A stretch of 64,000 bases of DNA from CAIWHR01 sp963823215 (GTDB taxonomy: Bacteria; Pseudomonadota; Gammaproteobacteria; Burkholderiales; Casimicrobiaceae), in the NCBI GenBank assembly GCA_963823215.1, contig CAWGKT010000004.1, positions 77,184-141,183 on the forward strand, written 5' to 3'. The position numbers were made by a program, and so were the translations under genes. Shown here one piece after another: positions 1 to 10,964 of this stretch (position 1 is the stretch's first letter; each line of letters begins with the position of its first letter). The notes beneath the pieces were generated by a model, which saw only the letters and a program-made list of their open reading frames with translations, did no database searches and was not told where the DNA came from.

Positions 1-35
1 GCGGGCGACGCGTATCTGAACCAGTTGAGCGGCAT
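1..35 (-). CDS. ccmC: CcmC heme exporter, first 11 codons only (partial)
   Basis: Only the start of this gene lies in the window. Reading leftward from an ATG at 35, the sequence encodes MPLNWFRYASP and then runs off the edge. The N-W-F-R-Y-A-S-P stretch is the characteristic beginning of CcmC, the membrane protein that presents heme to CcmE in System I cytochrome c maturation. It follows ccmB by 12 bases on the same strand, as expected for the ccmABC order. The identification rests on 11 residues plus context. Confidence 0.75.
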   Translation of the reverse strand, partial: MPLNWFRYASP

Positions 36-47
36 GGAATTCGGGCT

Positions 48-764
48 TCAGTCGAGAGCGATGCGCACCGCGGCCGCGGCGGCGAACGGCGCTCCGACCA
101 AGGCGACCAGCAGCCCCGCGCCGAGCAGCGAGAGATTTGCGCCGGCGCCCAGGCCCGAGCGTGCCGCGTCCACGGCGCCCGCGCCGAAGATCAGCACCGG
201 AACATACAGTGGCAGGATCAGGAGCGCGAGCAGGCTGCCGCTCGCGCGCAGGCCCAGCGTCAGCGCTGCGCCGATCGCCCCCAGCAGCGACAGTATCGGC
301 GTGCCGATCAGGAGCGCGGCCGTCAGCACCACCAGCGCTTCGCCGTCCAGCGCGTACTGGAGGCCGAGCAGCGGCGCAAACAGCACCACCGGCAGGCCGG
401 TCGTGAGCCAGTGCGCGACGATCTTGCCGGAAACGAGTGCCACGAGCGGATATGGCGAGAGCGCGATCTGCTCGAGCGTGCCGTCTGCGTGGTCGCCCGC
501 GAACAGGCGCGGCAGCGACAACAGCGATGCCAGCAGCGCGGCGACCCATAGCACGCCCGGCCCCATCGTCGCGAGCATGTTGCGTTCCGGTGTCGTCGCG
601 AGCGGAAAGAGCGAGGCCACGATTACGTAGAACAGCAATTGCACGCCGAGTTCCGCCCGCGAGCGCAGCGCCAGCGTGAGGTCGCGTCCGACGGCCCAGC
701 TGACCGCGGGCCAGACCGAGTCGGCGGGGCGAGGCGTGGAGGCGGTAGTGACGGCGATCGACAC
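48..764 (-). CDS. ccmB: CcmB, heme exporter membrane subunit
   Basis: A 238-residue, strongly hydrophobic protein with about six predicted membrane segments and no soluble domain. The length and the conserved stretches, such as G-V-L-W-V-A near residue 70 and the L-F-A-G-D-H-A-D-G-T-L-E-Q segment near residues 87-99, match CcmB. CcmB is the inner-membrane partner of the CcmA ATPase in System I cytochrome c biogenesis and drives release of holo-CcmE. The gene lies between ccmA (84 bases upstream) and ccmC (12 bases downstream) on the same strand, so the three should be co-transcribed. The ccmA-ccmB gap is occupied by a dispersed GC-rich repeat rather than by a promoter I can recognise. Confidence 0.93.
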   Translation of the reverse strand: MSIAVTTASTPRPADSVWPAVSWAVGRDLTLALRSRAELGVQLLFYVIVASLFPLATTPERNMLATMGPGVLWVAALLASLLSLPRLFAGDHADGTLEQIALSPYPLVALVSGKIVAHWLTTGLPVVLFAPLLGLQYALDGEALVVLTAALLIGTPILSLLGAIGAALTLGLRASGSLLALLILPLYVPVLIFGAGAVDAARSGLGAGANLSLLGAGLLVALVGAPFAAAAAVRIALD

Positions 765-770
765 TGAGGT

Positions 771-851
771 TCAGCGCCCGCCCGGCCGCCCGAAGGGCGC
801 TGACGGCCTCCGCGGGGGGCAGCGAACGCAGTGAGCGTGGGGGTTGTTCAT
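771..851. repeat. Dispersed GC-rich repeat, copy A (ccmA-ccmB gap)
   Basis: A GC-rich block with the elements GCCGCCCGAAGGGCGC, CGCGGGGGGCAGCGAACGC and GTGAGCGTGGGGG fills the space between ccmB and ccmA and reaches the last codons of ccmA. Read on the opposite strand it closely matches the block at 37795-37940 (shared CCCCCACGCTCAC, GCTGCCCCCCGCGG and CCCTTCGGGCGGCCGGGCGGGC). More diverged relatives lie at 52576-52672, 30096-30162 and 57866-57935. It looks like a non-coding dispersed element. Confidence 0.7.
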
Positions 852-1465
852 GAGCCCAGCGCGAGCGGCCGCACGCGGGATTCGGGAAGGCCGAGCGGCG
901 CGTGGGTGGCTGCCACCGCGAGGCCGCCTTTGGCCAGATGGCCGGCCACGATCCGCGCCAGCAATTCGGCGCCCGCGGCATCGAGCGCGGTGACCGGCTC
1001 GTCGAGGATCCACAGCGGCCGGGGAAGCAGCGAAAGGCGCGCGAGGCCGATGCGCCTGCGCTGGCCCTGCGAGAGCACGCGCGCGGGCAGGCTGCGCTGC
1101 CGCGACAGCGCGACATTGTCGAGTGCCTCGCCGATCGCCTCGCGCGGGAGCGCCTCTCCTTCCAAGGCCACGAGCGAAGCGAGGTTCTCCTCGGCGGTGA
1201 GTTCGTCCTTGAGCGACGGCAGGTGTCCGGCGAACGCCGTCGCGGCGCGGAGCGCCGGATCGAAAGGAGGCGCCGGATTGCCGTTCCACCGGATTTCGCC
1301 GTCCTCTGGGGCGGACAGCCCCGCGAGCATGCGCAGCAACGTCGTCTTGCCCGTGCCGTTGGCGCCGGTCACGACCAGTGCCTCGCCCGGTCCGACACGG
1401 AACGAGAGGCCGGCGAAGAGCCTGGCAAAACCGCGGCGCGCGGCGAGTTTGGAAGCTTCGAGCAT
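848..1465 (-). CDS. ccmA: CcmA, heme exporter ATP-binding subunit
   Basis: A 205-residue single-domain ABC ATPase. The Walker A motif G-A-N-G-T-G-K-T-T is at residues 34-42, the signature L-S-Q-G-Q-R-R-R follows in the middle of the protein, and Walker B is L-W-I-L-D-E-P. CcmA powers the CcmABCD complex that releases heme-loaded CcmE during cytochrome c maturation. The short length, with no extra domain, is normal for CcmA. It is the first visible gene of the leftward ccmA-ccmB-ccmC operon; no ccm gene lies upstream. The C-terminus runs into a dispersed GC-rich repeat. ATG at 1465 is used, since it precedes the conserved first beta strand by few residues. Confidence 0.92.
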   Translation of the reverse strand: MLEASKLAARRGFARLFAGLSFRVGPGEALVVTGANGTGKTTLLRMLAGLSAPEDGEIRWNGNPAPPFDPALRAATAFAGHLPSLKDELTAEENLASLVALEGEALPREAIGEALDNVALSRQRSLPARVLSQGQRRRIGLARLSLLPRPLWILDEPVTALDAAGAELLARIVAGHLAKGGLAVAATHAPLGLPESRVRPLALGS

Positions 1466-1602
1466 CGCGGACGAGGTTTGGAGGTGGGCGGGGGGCGTGG
1501 GATGGCAGGTTCAGGCGGGACCGGAGCCGCGCGCCTGCAGGTTCGAAAACGCAGCCGCGATTATAGCGGACGCCCCCCGGCGATCCTTGCGCGGCGTCAA
1601 TA

Positions 1603-1639
1603 CCGGGGACAGACTGCGACTTTCGTGGTCTGTCCCCGG
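1603..1639. repeat. REP-like inverted repeat upstream of maeB
   Basis: CCGGGGACAGAC (1603-1614) is repeated exactly in inverted orientation as GTCTGTCCCCGG (1628-1639), with a 13-base loop. The 262-base gap between ccmA and maeB holds no gene, and this palindrome is its only clear structure. The GGGGACAGAC core recurs in the palindrome at 35250, suggesting a dispersed extragenic palindrome family. It lacks a T-run, so it is not a typical intrinsic terminator. Confidence 0.7.
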
Positions 1640-1727
1640 ATTCATCCCGATTCGGCCATGCCGGTTACAGGGTCTTGCCAACGGGCTTGCTATGATGGCG
1701 TCCGCCCATTCCGCCCGAGAGCGCCCC

Positions 1728-4010
<2,283 letters not shown>

Positions 4011-4092
4011 CGGATACACCATGGCGTCGGCCGGCCCCCGGACCCGCGGCAATGCCGTATTGCGGCACGAGGCCGATGCTCGCTCCGGAACG

Positions 4093-5934
4093 ATGATGCG
4101 CGATATGCCACCGGCTTCCTCCCCCGCTCTTCGCGCGCGCGACACGCTGCGCCGGGTGTTCGGGTTCGCGGCGTTTCGCGGCGCGCAGGAGGACATCGTC
4201 AGCCACGTCTGCGCGGGCGGGGACGCGCTGGTACTGATGCCCACGGGCAGCGGCAAGAGCCTGTGCTATCAGATCCCGGCGCTCCTGCGCGACGGGACGG
4301 CGGTCGTCGTCTCGCCGCTGATCGCGTTGATGCAGGACCAGGTGGCCGCGCTGACCCAGGCCGGTGTGCGCGCGGCGGCGCTCAACTCGTCGCTCCCCGG
4401 GCCGGAGAGCGCGCGAATCGAGCGCGCGTTCGCGGCGGGGGAGCTCGATCTGCTCTATGTCGCGCCGGAACGGCTGCTCACGCCGCGCTGCCTTGAACTC
4501 ATTGATCGCGCGGAGGTCGCGCTGTTCGCGATCGACGAGGCGCATTGCGTTTCGCAGTGGGGCCACGATTTCCGGCCCGAGTATCTCGGCTTGTCGGTGC
4601 TGCACGAGCGCTATCCCGCGGTACCGCGCATCGCGCTCACCGCCACCGCGGATCCTCTGACGCGCACCGAAATCGTCGAGCGACTGGCGCTCGCCGACGC
4701 GCGCGTGTTCGTGTCGAGCTTCGACCGGCCCAATATCCGCTACACGATCGTCGACAAGGACGACGCCCGGGCGCAGCTCCTCGCCTTCATCCGCGGCGAG
4801 CATCCGGGCGAGGCGGGCATCGTCTATTGCCTGTCGCGCCGGCGCGTCGACGATACGGCCGCCTGGCTTGCCGGCAAGGGCGTCGCGGCGATTCCGTATC
4901 ACGCCGGGATGGACAATGCAGACCGGTACGGCAACCAGGCACGGTTCCAGAGGGAAGACGGCATCGTCGTCGTCGCGACGATCGCCTTCGGCATGGGTAT
5001 CGACAAGCCGGACGTGCGTTTCGTCGCGCACCTGGACCTGCCGAAGAGCGTCGAGGGCTACTACCAGGAGACCGGCCGCGCGGGGCGCGACGGACTGCCG
5101 GCGGATGCGTGGATGGCCTACGGGCTGTCCGACGTGGTGCAGCAACGCAGGCTGGTCGAGCAGTCCGACGCGGACGACGCGTTCAAGCGCGTGGCGAGCG
5201 CCAAGCTCGACGCGCTGCTCGGTCTCGCGGAGACGGCATCCTGCCGCCGCGTGCGGCTGCTCGACTACTTCGGCGAGGCGAGCGCGCCGTGCGGCAATTG
5301 CGACAACTGCCTGGCGCCGCCACAGACGTGGGATGCGACCGACGCCGCACGGCGTGCGCTCTCCGCGATATATCGCACCGGGCAGCGTTTCGGCGCGGCC
5401 TACGTGATCGACATTCTGTGCGGCAAGTCTGACGAGCGCATCCTGCGCTGGGGGCACGAGCGCCTGTCCGTCTTCGGCATCGGCACGGACCTCGACCACA
5501 CGATCTGGCGCAGCGTCTTCCGCCAGCTCGTGGCGCAGGGACTCGTGCACGTCGACCACGAGGCGTTCGGCGCGCTGAAATTGGCGGAGGCGAGCCGCGC
5601 GGTGCTGCGCGGCGAAGCGACGGTTGCCATGCGGCGCACTGTCGCGCGCACCCCGCGGGCGCCGAAGCTGCGGGGCGAGGCGCTGGCCTTGGGCGCGGCC
5701 GCCCAGTCGGTCTTCGAACGGTTGCGGGCGTGGCGTGGAGGAGAGGCGCGCGCACAGGGCGTGCCCGCCTTCGTGATCCTGCACGATCGCACGCTCGCGG
5801 CGATCGCGCAGACGAAGCCGGCGGATCTCGCCGCGCTCGCGCGCATCGACGGTATCGGCGCGGTGAAGCTAGCGCGCTATGGCGAGGCCATCGTGGCGCT
5901 GGTAGGCCGGGCCGACGCCCCGGGGCAGCTCTGA
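4093..5934 (+). CDS. recQ: ATP-dependent DNA helicase RecQ
   Basis: A RecQ-family 3'-5' helicase of about 613 residues. Visible motifs are Walker A M-P-T-G-S-G-K-S-L-C-Y-Q, the DEAH box A-I-D-E-A-H-C-V-S-Q-W-G-H-D-F-R-P-E-Y, motif VI Q-E-T-G-R-A-G-R-D-G, the zinc-binding cysteines of the RQC region (C-R-R-V-R-L-L-D-Y-F-G-E and C-G-N-C-D-N-C), and a C-terminal HRDC domain ending near the stop. All domains are present, so it should be a full RecQ acting in recombination and fork repair. The frame is open from ATG 4021, 11 bases after maeB. Family similarity begins only at about MPPASSPALRARDTLRR (ATG 4105), so 4093 is a compromise and the start is uncertain by up to 28 codons. Confidence 0.93.
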   Translation: MMRDMPPASSPALRARDTLRRVFGFAAFRGAQEDIVSHVCAGGDALVLMPTGSGKSLCYQIPALLRDGTAVVVSPLIALMQDQVAALTQAGVRAAALNSSLPGPESARIERAFAAGELDLLYVAPERLLTPRCLELIDRAEVALFAIDEAHCVSQWGHDFRPEYLGLSVLHERYPAVPRIALTATADPLTRTEIVERLALADARVFVSSFDRPNIRYTIVDKDDARAQLLAFIRGEHPGEAGIVYCLSRRRVDDTAAWLAGKGVAAIPYHAGMDNADRYGNQARFQREDGIVVVATIAFGMGIDKPDVRFVAHLDLPKSVEGYYQETGRAGRDGLPADAWMAYGLSDVVQQRRLVEQSDADDAFKRVASAKLDALLGLAETASCRRVRLLDYFGEASAPCGNCDNCLAPPQTWDATDAARRALSAIYRTGQRFGAAYVIDILCGKSDERILRWGHERLSVFGIGTDLDHTIWRSVFRQLVAQGLVHVDHEAFGALKLAEASRAVLRGEATVAMRRTVARTPRAPKLRGEALALGAAAQSVFERLRAWRGGEARAQGVPAFVILHDRTLAAIAQTKPADLAALARIDGIGAVKLARYGEAIVALVGRADAPGQL

Positions 5935-6017
5935 AACGACACGGCGAACTCCACCCCTGCGTCTGACCGCTGCCACCTGCGCGGTGGTGCCGGTCTATCG
6001 CGGGGCTATCCGGGCAC

Positions 6018-7952
6018 TCAGCCGGGAAGGATGATCCGCGACCCGCCGCCGCTCATCTCCAGCATCAGCTCGTTGATCCGCTTGACGAAGGTGGCCGGAT
6101 CGTCGAGCTGCCCGCCTTCGGCCAGCAGAGCCTGATCGAGCAGCACCGCCGCCCAGTCGTCGAACTTCTTGTCGTCGTCCTTAAGCCGCAGCACCACCGG
6201 ATGCTTCGGATTGATTTCCAGGATCGGCTTCATCGCGGGTCCCTGCTGACCGGAGGCCTTGAGGAGCCGCGCGAGATTGCCGCTCATGTCGTGGAGGTCC
6301 GCGACGAGGCAGGCCGGAGACTCCGTCAGGCGGTGCGTCACGCGGACTTCCTTGACGCGCTCGCCGAGGCTCGCCTTGATGCGGCCGACGAGGTCGCCGA
6401 GCTCGGTGGCTTCCTGCTCGCGTTCCTTCTTCTCGGCTTCGTCTTCGAGCGCTCCGAGATCGAGACCGCCCTTGGCGACGGAGACCAGCTCCTTGCCGTC
6501 GAATTCGGTGACGTGGCCCACGACCCACTCGTCGACACGGTCCGACAGCAGCAGCACCTCGATGCCCTTCTTGCGGAACACCTCGAGGTGCGGGCTGTTC
6601 TTCGCGGCATTGAACGTCTCGGCCGTCACGTAGTAGATCTTTTCCTGCCCGTCCTTCATGCGGCTGCGGTATTCGGCGAGCGACACCGTCTGGTCGGCCG
6701 AATCGGCGTGGGTCGAGGCGAAACGCAGCAGGCCGGCGATGCGGTCCTTGTTGGTGGCGTCCTCGCCGGCACCTTCCTTCAGCACGTTGCCGAAGGCGTC
6801 CCAGAATTTGGCATACTTTTCCTTGTCGCTCTCCGCGAGCTCTTCGAGGAGGGCGAGCACTTTCCGCGTGCAGCCGCCGCGGATCGCCTCGATGTCCTTC
6901 GACTCCTGCAGGATCTCGCGCGAGATGTTGAGGGGCAGATCGTTCGAATCGACGACGCCGCGGACGAAGCGCAGATAGGCCGGCAACAGCTGCTCGGCGT
7001 CGTCCATGATGAAGACCCGGCGCACGTAGAGCTTGATGCCGTGGCGGGCGTTGCGGTCCCACAGGTCGAACGGCGCCCGTGACGGGACGTAAAGGAGGTG
7101 CGTGTATTCCTGGCGCCCTTCGACGCGCGCGTGGCTCCACGCCAGCGGATCGTCGAAGTCGTGGCCGACGTGCTTGTAGAACTCCCTGTACTGCTCGTCG
7201 CTGATGTCGGCCTTCCCGCGGGTCCACAGCGCCGACGCCTGGTTGACTGTTTCCTCGCCCTCGACTTTCTCCTGCTTGCCGTCCTTCCACTCTTCCTTCG
7301 GCATGAGGATCGGTTGCACGATGTGGTCGGAGTACTTGCGGATGATCGAGCGCAGTTTGAACCCGGCGAGGAGGTCGTCCTGGCCTTCGCGCAGGTGCAG
7401 CGTGATCGCCGTTCCCCGGGTCGCCTTCTCCTTCATTTCGATGGCGAATTCGCCGCCGCCGTCCGATTCCCACAGCACGCCCTGATCCGGCTTCTCGCCC
7501 GCGCGACGCGTGTGCACCGTCACCTTGTCCGCGACGATGAACGACGAATAGAAGCCGACGCCGAACTGCCCGATCAGGTGCGCGTCCTTCTGCTGGTCGC
7601 CGGTGAGCTGCGAGAAGAACTCCCGCGTGCCGGACTTCGCGATCGTGCCCAGGTTCGTGATCACCTCGTCGCGGCTCATGCCCACGCCGTTGTCGGCGAT
7701 GGAGAGGGTCCTGGCCGCCGGATCGTAGTCGATCCGGATCTTCAGCTCGAAATCGTCCTCGAACAGGGCCTCGTTGTGCAGCGCCTCGAAGCGCAGCTTG
7801 TCGCAGGCGTCCGAAGCGTTGGAGATCAGCTCGCGCAGGAAGATCTCGCGGTTCGAGTACAGCGAATGGATCATCAGCTGCAAGAGCTGCCGGACTTCGG
7901 TCTGGAAGCCCAGGGTTTCGCGCTCGGCGCGCTCGGCGGTGTGTTCGGTCAC
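6018..7952 (-). CDS. htpG: Molecular chaperone HtpG (Hsp90)
   Basis: A 644-residue bacterial Hsp90. The N-terminal GHKL ATPase shows N-R-E-I-F-L-R-E-L-I-S-N-A-S-D-A, D-N-G-V-G-M and G-Q-F-G-V-G-F-Y-S; the middle and C-terminal dimerisation domains follow. It is an ATP-dependent cytosolic chaperone acting on late folding intermediates. The start is a GTG at 7952, because AAGGAGG lies six bases upstream of it. An in-frame ATG at 8003 would add 17 residues unlike the family. It is convergent with recQ; the 83-base gap has a small GC hairpin (5973-5987) without a T-run. I see no heat-shock promoter I could defend. Confidence 0.95.
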   Translation of the reverse strand: MTEHTAERAERETLGFQTEVRQLLQLMIHSLYSNREIFLRELISNASDACDKLRFEALHNEALFEDDFELKIRIDYDPAARTLSIADNGVGMSRDEVITNLGTIAKSGTREFFSQLTGDQQKDAHLIGQFGVGFYSSFIVADKVTVHTRRAGEKPDQGVLWESDGGGEFAIEMKEKATRGTAITLHLREGQDDLLAGFKLRSIIRKYSDHIVQPILMPKEEWKDGKQEKVEGEETVNQASALWTRGKADISDEQYREFYKHVGHDFDDPLAWSHARVEGRQEYTHLLYVPSRAPFDLWDRNARHGIKLYVRRVFIMDDAEQLLPAYLRFVRGVVDSNDLPLNISREILQESKDIEAIRGGCTRKVLALLEELAESDKEKYAKFWDAFGNVLKEGAGEDATNKDRIAGLLRFASTHADSADQTVSLAEYRSRMKDGQEKIYYVTAETFNAAKNSPHLEVFRKKGIEVLLLSDRVDEWVVGHVTEFDGKELVSVAKGGLDLGALEDEAEKKEREQEATELGDLVGRIKASLGERVKEVRVTHRLTESPACLVADLHDMSGNLARLLKASGQQGPAMKPILEINPKHPVVLRLKDDDKKFDDWAAVLLDQALLAEGGQLDDPATFVKRINELMLEMSGGGSRIILPG

Positions 7953-8137
7953 GGCAGTCCTCCTTGGATTCACGTCTGCAGAATTTTGGTGCCACTCGGC
8001 CAAATTTCAACCGTCGGCCTGGGAAGCGGCGAAACCTGCCGCCATCCGAAAGGGACGGGACGCTGACGCAACGACCATCATGGTGACCCTTTTACGGATC
8101 GACCTCGATGCTTCGTCGGATGGGCGACGCGCGCAGG

Positions 8138-8479
8138 TCAATCGACCTCCCTCGATGGTCCGTCCGGGTCCAAGCACAGCGCCGCGGCCGTCACGTCGAG
8201 AAAGTTGGCGACGCGTTGGACGTTGCGGAACGATGCATGCAGGATCGCGAGCGCTACCAGGCTGCACTCCACCTCGCCGTCGTCAATGGCGGCGGGCGGG
8301 CCAGGCAGTTCGTCCTGGAACCCCGCGCGGTGTCCGATTTCCCAATCCGTGGCCGCCTTGAGCCAGGCCAACAGGCGGGGGACGATGACGGGTTCGCTAT
8401 CGATTGTCGCACGCAGGGCGTGCAATTCGTGATCCGGCATGGCGGCAAGAGCAGCGGCGATGTCGGCGATCGAATCCAT
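8138..8479 (-). CDS. Hypothetical protein, 113 residues
   Basis: I do not recognise this protein. It starts MDSIADIAAALAAMPDHEL and reads as a mostly helical, acidic soluble protein with Trp- and Leu-rich segments (L-L-A-W-L-K-A-A-T-D-W-E-I). It has no signal peptide or membrane segment. The composition looks like real coding sequence rather than the arginine-rich translation typical of shadow frames in this GC-rich DNA, and no other plausible gene covers the interval. It lies between htpG and the SDR gene on the same strand, with gaps of more than 100 bases each side, so it may be monocistronic. Confidence 0.55.
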   Translation of the reverse strand: MDSIADIAAALAAMPDHELHALRATIDSEPVIVPRLLAWLKAATDWEIGHRAGFQDELPGPPAAIDDGEVECSLVALAILHASFRNVQRVANFLDVTAAALCLDPDGPSREVD

Positions 8480-8590
8480 CGGAGAAATTTCGCCGCCCGC
8501 CCACCGGCAAGGCGGCGCGTCGTGCCTGCGGCACCGCGCTATGAATCGAGCCGGCGGCCTTCGGCAATCGCGAACAACTCCTAACGGGCG

Positions 8591-9406
8591 CTATGCCGGT
8601 GCGTGCCAGCCAGCGTCCGCCCAAAGCTCGCCGCTCACTGCCGAATTGGCGAGCATAAAGCAGATCGCATCGGCGATCTCGTCGGGGCGAATCAGTCGGC
8701 TCAGCTGCGTGAACGGCAAAATGTGCTTGCTGATGTAGTCATCACCCATCGAGCGCACCATCGGCGTGTCGGTGAACCCCGGGTGAATCAACCCGCAGCG
8801 CACGCCGTAATAAACGGCCTCCTTCATTATGGTCGCTGCCGCACCCTCGAGGCCGGCCTTGGTGCTGGCATATGAGATTTGGCCGCGGTTGCCCTGCGAC
8901 GAAACGGAGCCGATGAACACGATGGCCCCTTGCATCCCCTCGGACGGTTGCCAGCGCTTGAGGCCACAGGCAGCGCGATTCTCGGCAATGCGTCCGATCA
9001 TTTCGAGCGCCCAGTAGACGGGCGCCACGAGGTTCACATCGATGACCTGCTTGAACCGGTCCACCGGATAGATCCGCGCCTTCCCGGTGGTCTTGTCTAT
9101 ACGGACGGCAAGATCGTCGCGCGTGATGCCGGCCGCCGGCACACACATCGTGACGGTGTCGAACTGGCTGCTGATGGAATCGAAAACCGAGGCGCGAAAG
9201 GCCTCGTCGGTCGTATTGCCACAGTAGGGGTGGGCCACCAGCCGACCCGCCTCGGCATTGATTTCGGCGGCGACACTGATGATGTTCTCGCCCATGTCCA
9301 CGAGCGCCAATGCGCGCACATTGCGGTGCGCCAATTCCGACGCCACGGCCCGCCCGATGCCGCTAGCGGCACCGGTAATAACCGCAACCTTTCCAGCGAT
9401 TTCCAT
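8591..9406 (-). CDS. SDR-family NAD(P)-dependent oxidoreductase
   Basis: A 271-residue classical short-chain dehydrogenase/reductase. The cofactor loop T-G-A-A-S-G-I-G is at residues 11-18, and the catalytic segment has S-V-S-S-Q-G-N-R-G-Q-I-S-Y-A-S-T-K with Ser, Tyr and Lys in the expected spacing. The C-terminal H-P-G-F-T-D-T-P segment is also typical. ATG 9406 is chosen because AGGAG lies seven bases upstream; the frame extends further but without family similarity. It is longer than FabG-type enzymes by an insert of about 20 residues around Q-P-S-E-G-M-Q. The substrate cannot be told from sequence, and no neighbouring gene suggests one. Confidence 0.85.
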   Translation of the reverse strand: MEIAGKVAVITGAASGIGRAVASELAHRNVRALALVDMGENIISVAAEINAEAGRLVAHPYCGNTTDEAFRASVFDSISSQFDTVTMCVPAAGITRDDLAVRIDKTTGKARIYPVDRFKQVIDVNLVAPVYWALEMIGRIAENRAACGLKRWQPSEGMQGAIVFIGSVSSQGNRGQISYASTKAGLEGAAATIMKEAVYYGVRCGLIHPGFTDTPMVRSMGDDYISKHILPFTQLSRLIRPDEIADAICFMLANSAVSGELWADAGWHAPA

Positions 9407-9691
9407 ATAGGCTCCTGATGGATTGCTGCACTGCACCATCCTAGCTGCTTTGTGGGCTGATGTCACGGGAAATTTGGGCGCGCAGCGCGACCATGACATT
9501 TGCATAATTGCCGAGCACGCTGATCGTGCCGTGGCCGCTGGGCCGCAGCGGGCAACGATGGCCGCACCTATCTCGGTGCTCATGGTGCGACAGACACGGC
9601 CAGGGGCGATTCGGCCGGGCCCCGCTTGGCGGGCCGCCTCAAATCACGTGCTTGGCCGCCTCAACCGGGGCGAGAATGAGCCTCAACCCGT

Positions 9692-10945
9692 TCATCGCGG
9701 CTGCATCGCCTTCAGGTACCAGCGGATGAACGCGTCGACGTTGTATTCCTTGCGCTGCGACAGCGGGCCCGGCTCGTAGCCGGTCGATTCGACGCCCTTC
9801 TGCTGCCACTTGCAGATCTCCCAGTCCTGCTCGTTGGTGAGATGCCAGAACGGCAGCAGGCGATCGAGCTGGTAATCCGCGCCTTCGCGCGCATCCTGGT
9901 GCACGAGCCAGTAGCTCTTCATCGCCGTCTCGCGCTGGCCGGCCGGCAGCATGCGCGTCACGACCGCGTGGTCGCAGCTCGCGTGCAGCCAGAAGTTGGG
10001 CAGGCTCCTCATCCGCAGCACACCGACGTCGGCATCCGGGTAGTCACCCATCAGCGGTGCGACGCGCGTGCCGTCCAGCGATTCGGTGGCGAAGCCATCG
10101 GCGAGCGCCGTGCGGTTGCAGGTGTACCAAAGGTCGTGGTCCGGATCCGGGAACGTGGCGAGGCCGCCCTTCGGATGCGCGACGCCATCGCCCGGCACTT
10201 CCCACTTGGACTCGATGCGCGCGATAGCCGCGGCGATCTGCTGCCGTGTCGCTTCCGAGGCGTGCTCTTCCTCGTACACGTCGAAGTTCGATTTCGCGTA
10301 TTGCGGATGGCGCGGCGTGCAGTGGTAGCACTCGCGGTTGTTCTCCCAGACGAGCTTCCAGTTCGCCTCGACCTCGTACTCGGTCGTATGCGCGATCCGC
10401 GCGCGGTCGAATCCCTGCGGCGCGCCGGCGACTTCGAAGCGCCGGCGGAAACCCTCGAATTCCGGAGGCGCGTCGGAGACTGAAATGTAGATGAATCCGG
10501 CGACGACCTCGGCGCGCACCGGCTTCAAGCCCAGCTTCGACTTGTCGACGCCGTCATGCATGCCGTGGCAGGCGATCAGATCGCCCCGCTGCGAATAGGT
10601 CCAGCTGTGATACGGGCAGACGAGGGCGCGGACGTGGCCGCTCTCCGTGCGGCAGATCTGCGAACCGCGGTGGCGGCACACGTTGTGGAACGCGCGCACC
10701 ACACCGTCGTCGCCGCGGATCACCAGGACGGGAGCGTCACCGACGGACAGCGTCAGGAAATCGCCGGGGTTAGGGACCTCGAATGCGAAACCGGCAAACA
10801 GCCACCCGCGCTGCCAGACGCGCTGCAGCTCGGCCGCATACAGCGCTTCGGTCGTGTAGAACGCGCGCGGCATGCCGCAGCCGTCCTGACGTGAGGCGAG
10901 GAGGGCGGTGAGATCGGGGTCAACCCGTGATGGGGAATCGGACAT
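9692..10945 (-). CDS. Rieske non-heme iron oxygenase, GbcA-like (glycine betaine/quaternary amine demethylase)
   Basis: A 417-residue oxygenase large subunit. The Rieske [2Fe-2S] ligands are C90, H92, C110 and H113 (C-R-H then C-P-Y-H). The catalytic iron site is recognisable in E-N-N-R-E-C-Y-H-C-T-P-R-H-P, which holds the two histidines. The sequence resembles the GbcA/stachydrine/carnitine oxygenase group that removes N-methyl groups from quaternary amines. The gene directly follows a dimethylglycine/sarcosine dehydrogenase-like gene on the same strand (19-base gap), and a betaine-type methyltransferase diverges beyond that, so glycine betaine is the most likely substrate. No matching GbcB-type reductase is visible in the window, so its electron donor is unknown. 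ATG 10945 begins MSDSPSRVDPDL. Confidence 0.85.
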   Translation of the reverse strand: MSDSPSRVDPDLTALLASRQDGCGMPRAFYTTEALYAAELQRVWQRGWLFAGFAFEVPNPGDFLTLSVGDAPVLVIRGDDGVVRAFHNVCRHRGSQICRTESGHVRALVCPYHSWTYSQRGDLIACHGMHDGVDKSKLGLKPVRAEVVAGFIYISVSDAPPEFEGFRRRFEVAGAPQGFDRARIAHTTEYEVEANWKLVWENNRECYHCTPRHPQYAKSNFDVYEEEHASEATRQQIAAAIARIESKWEVPGDGVAHPKGGLATFPDPDHDLWYTCNRTALADGFATESLDGTRVAPLMGDYPDADVGVLRMRSLPNFWLHASCDHAVVTRMLPAGQRETAMKSYWLVHQDAREGADYQLDRLLPFWHLTNEQDWEICKWQQKGVESTGYEPGPLSQRKEYNVDAFIRWYLKAMQPR

Positions 10946-10964
10946 GGTCTGGTCGGTGCGGAAA

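Noticed and set aside
831..1727. N-terminal extension of about 299 codons on MaeB
   Set aside because: The frame is open but runs antisense through ccmA; MaeB similarity and normal length begin at ATG 1728.
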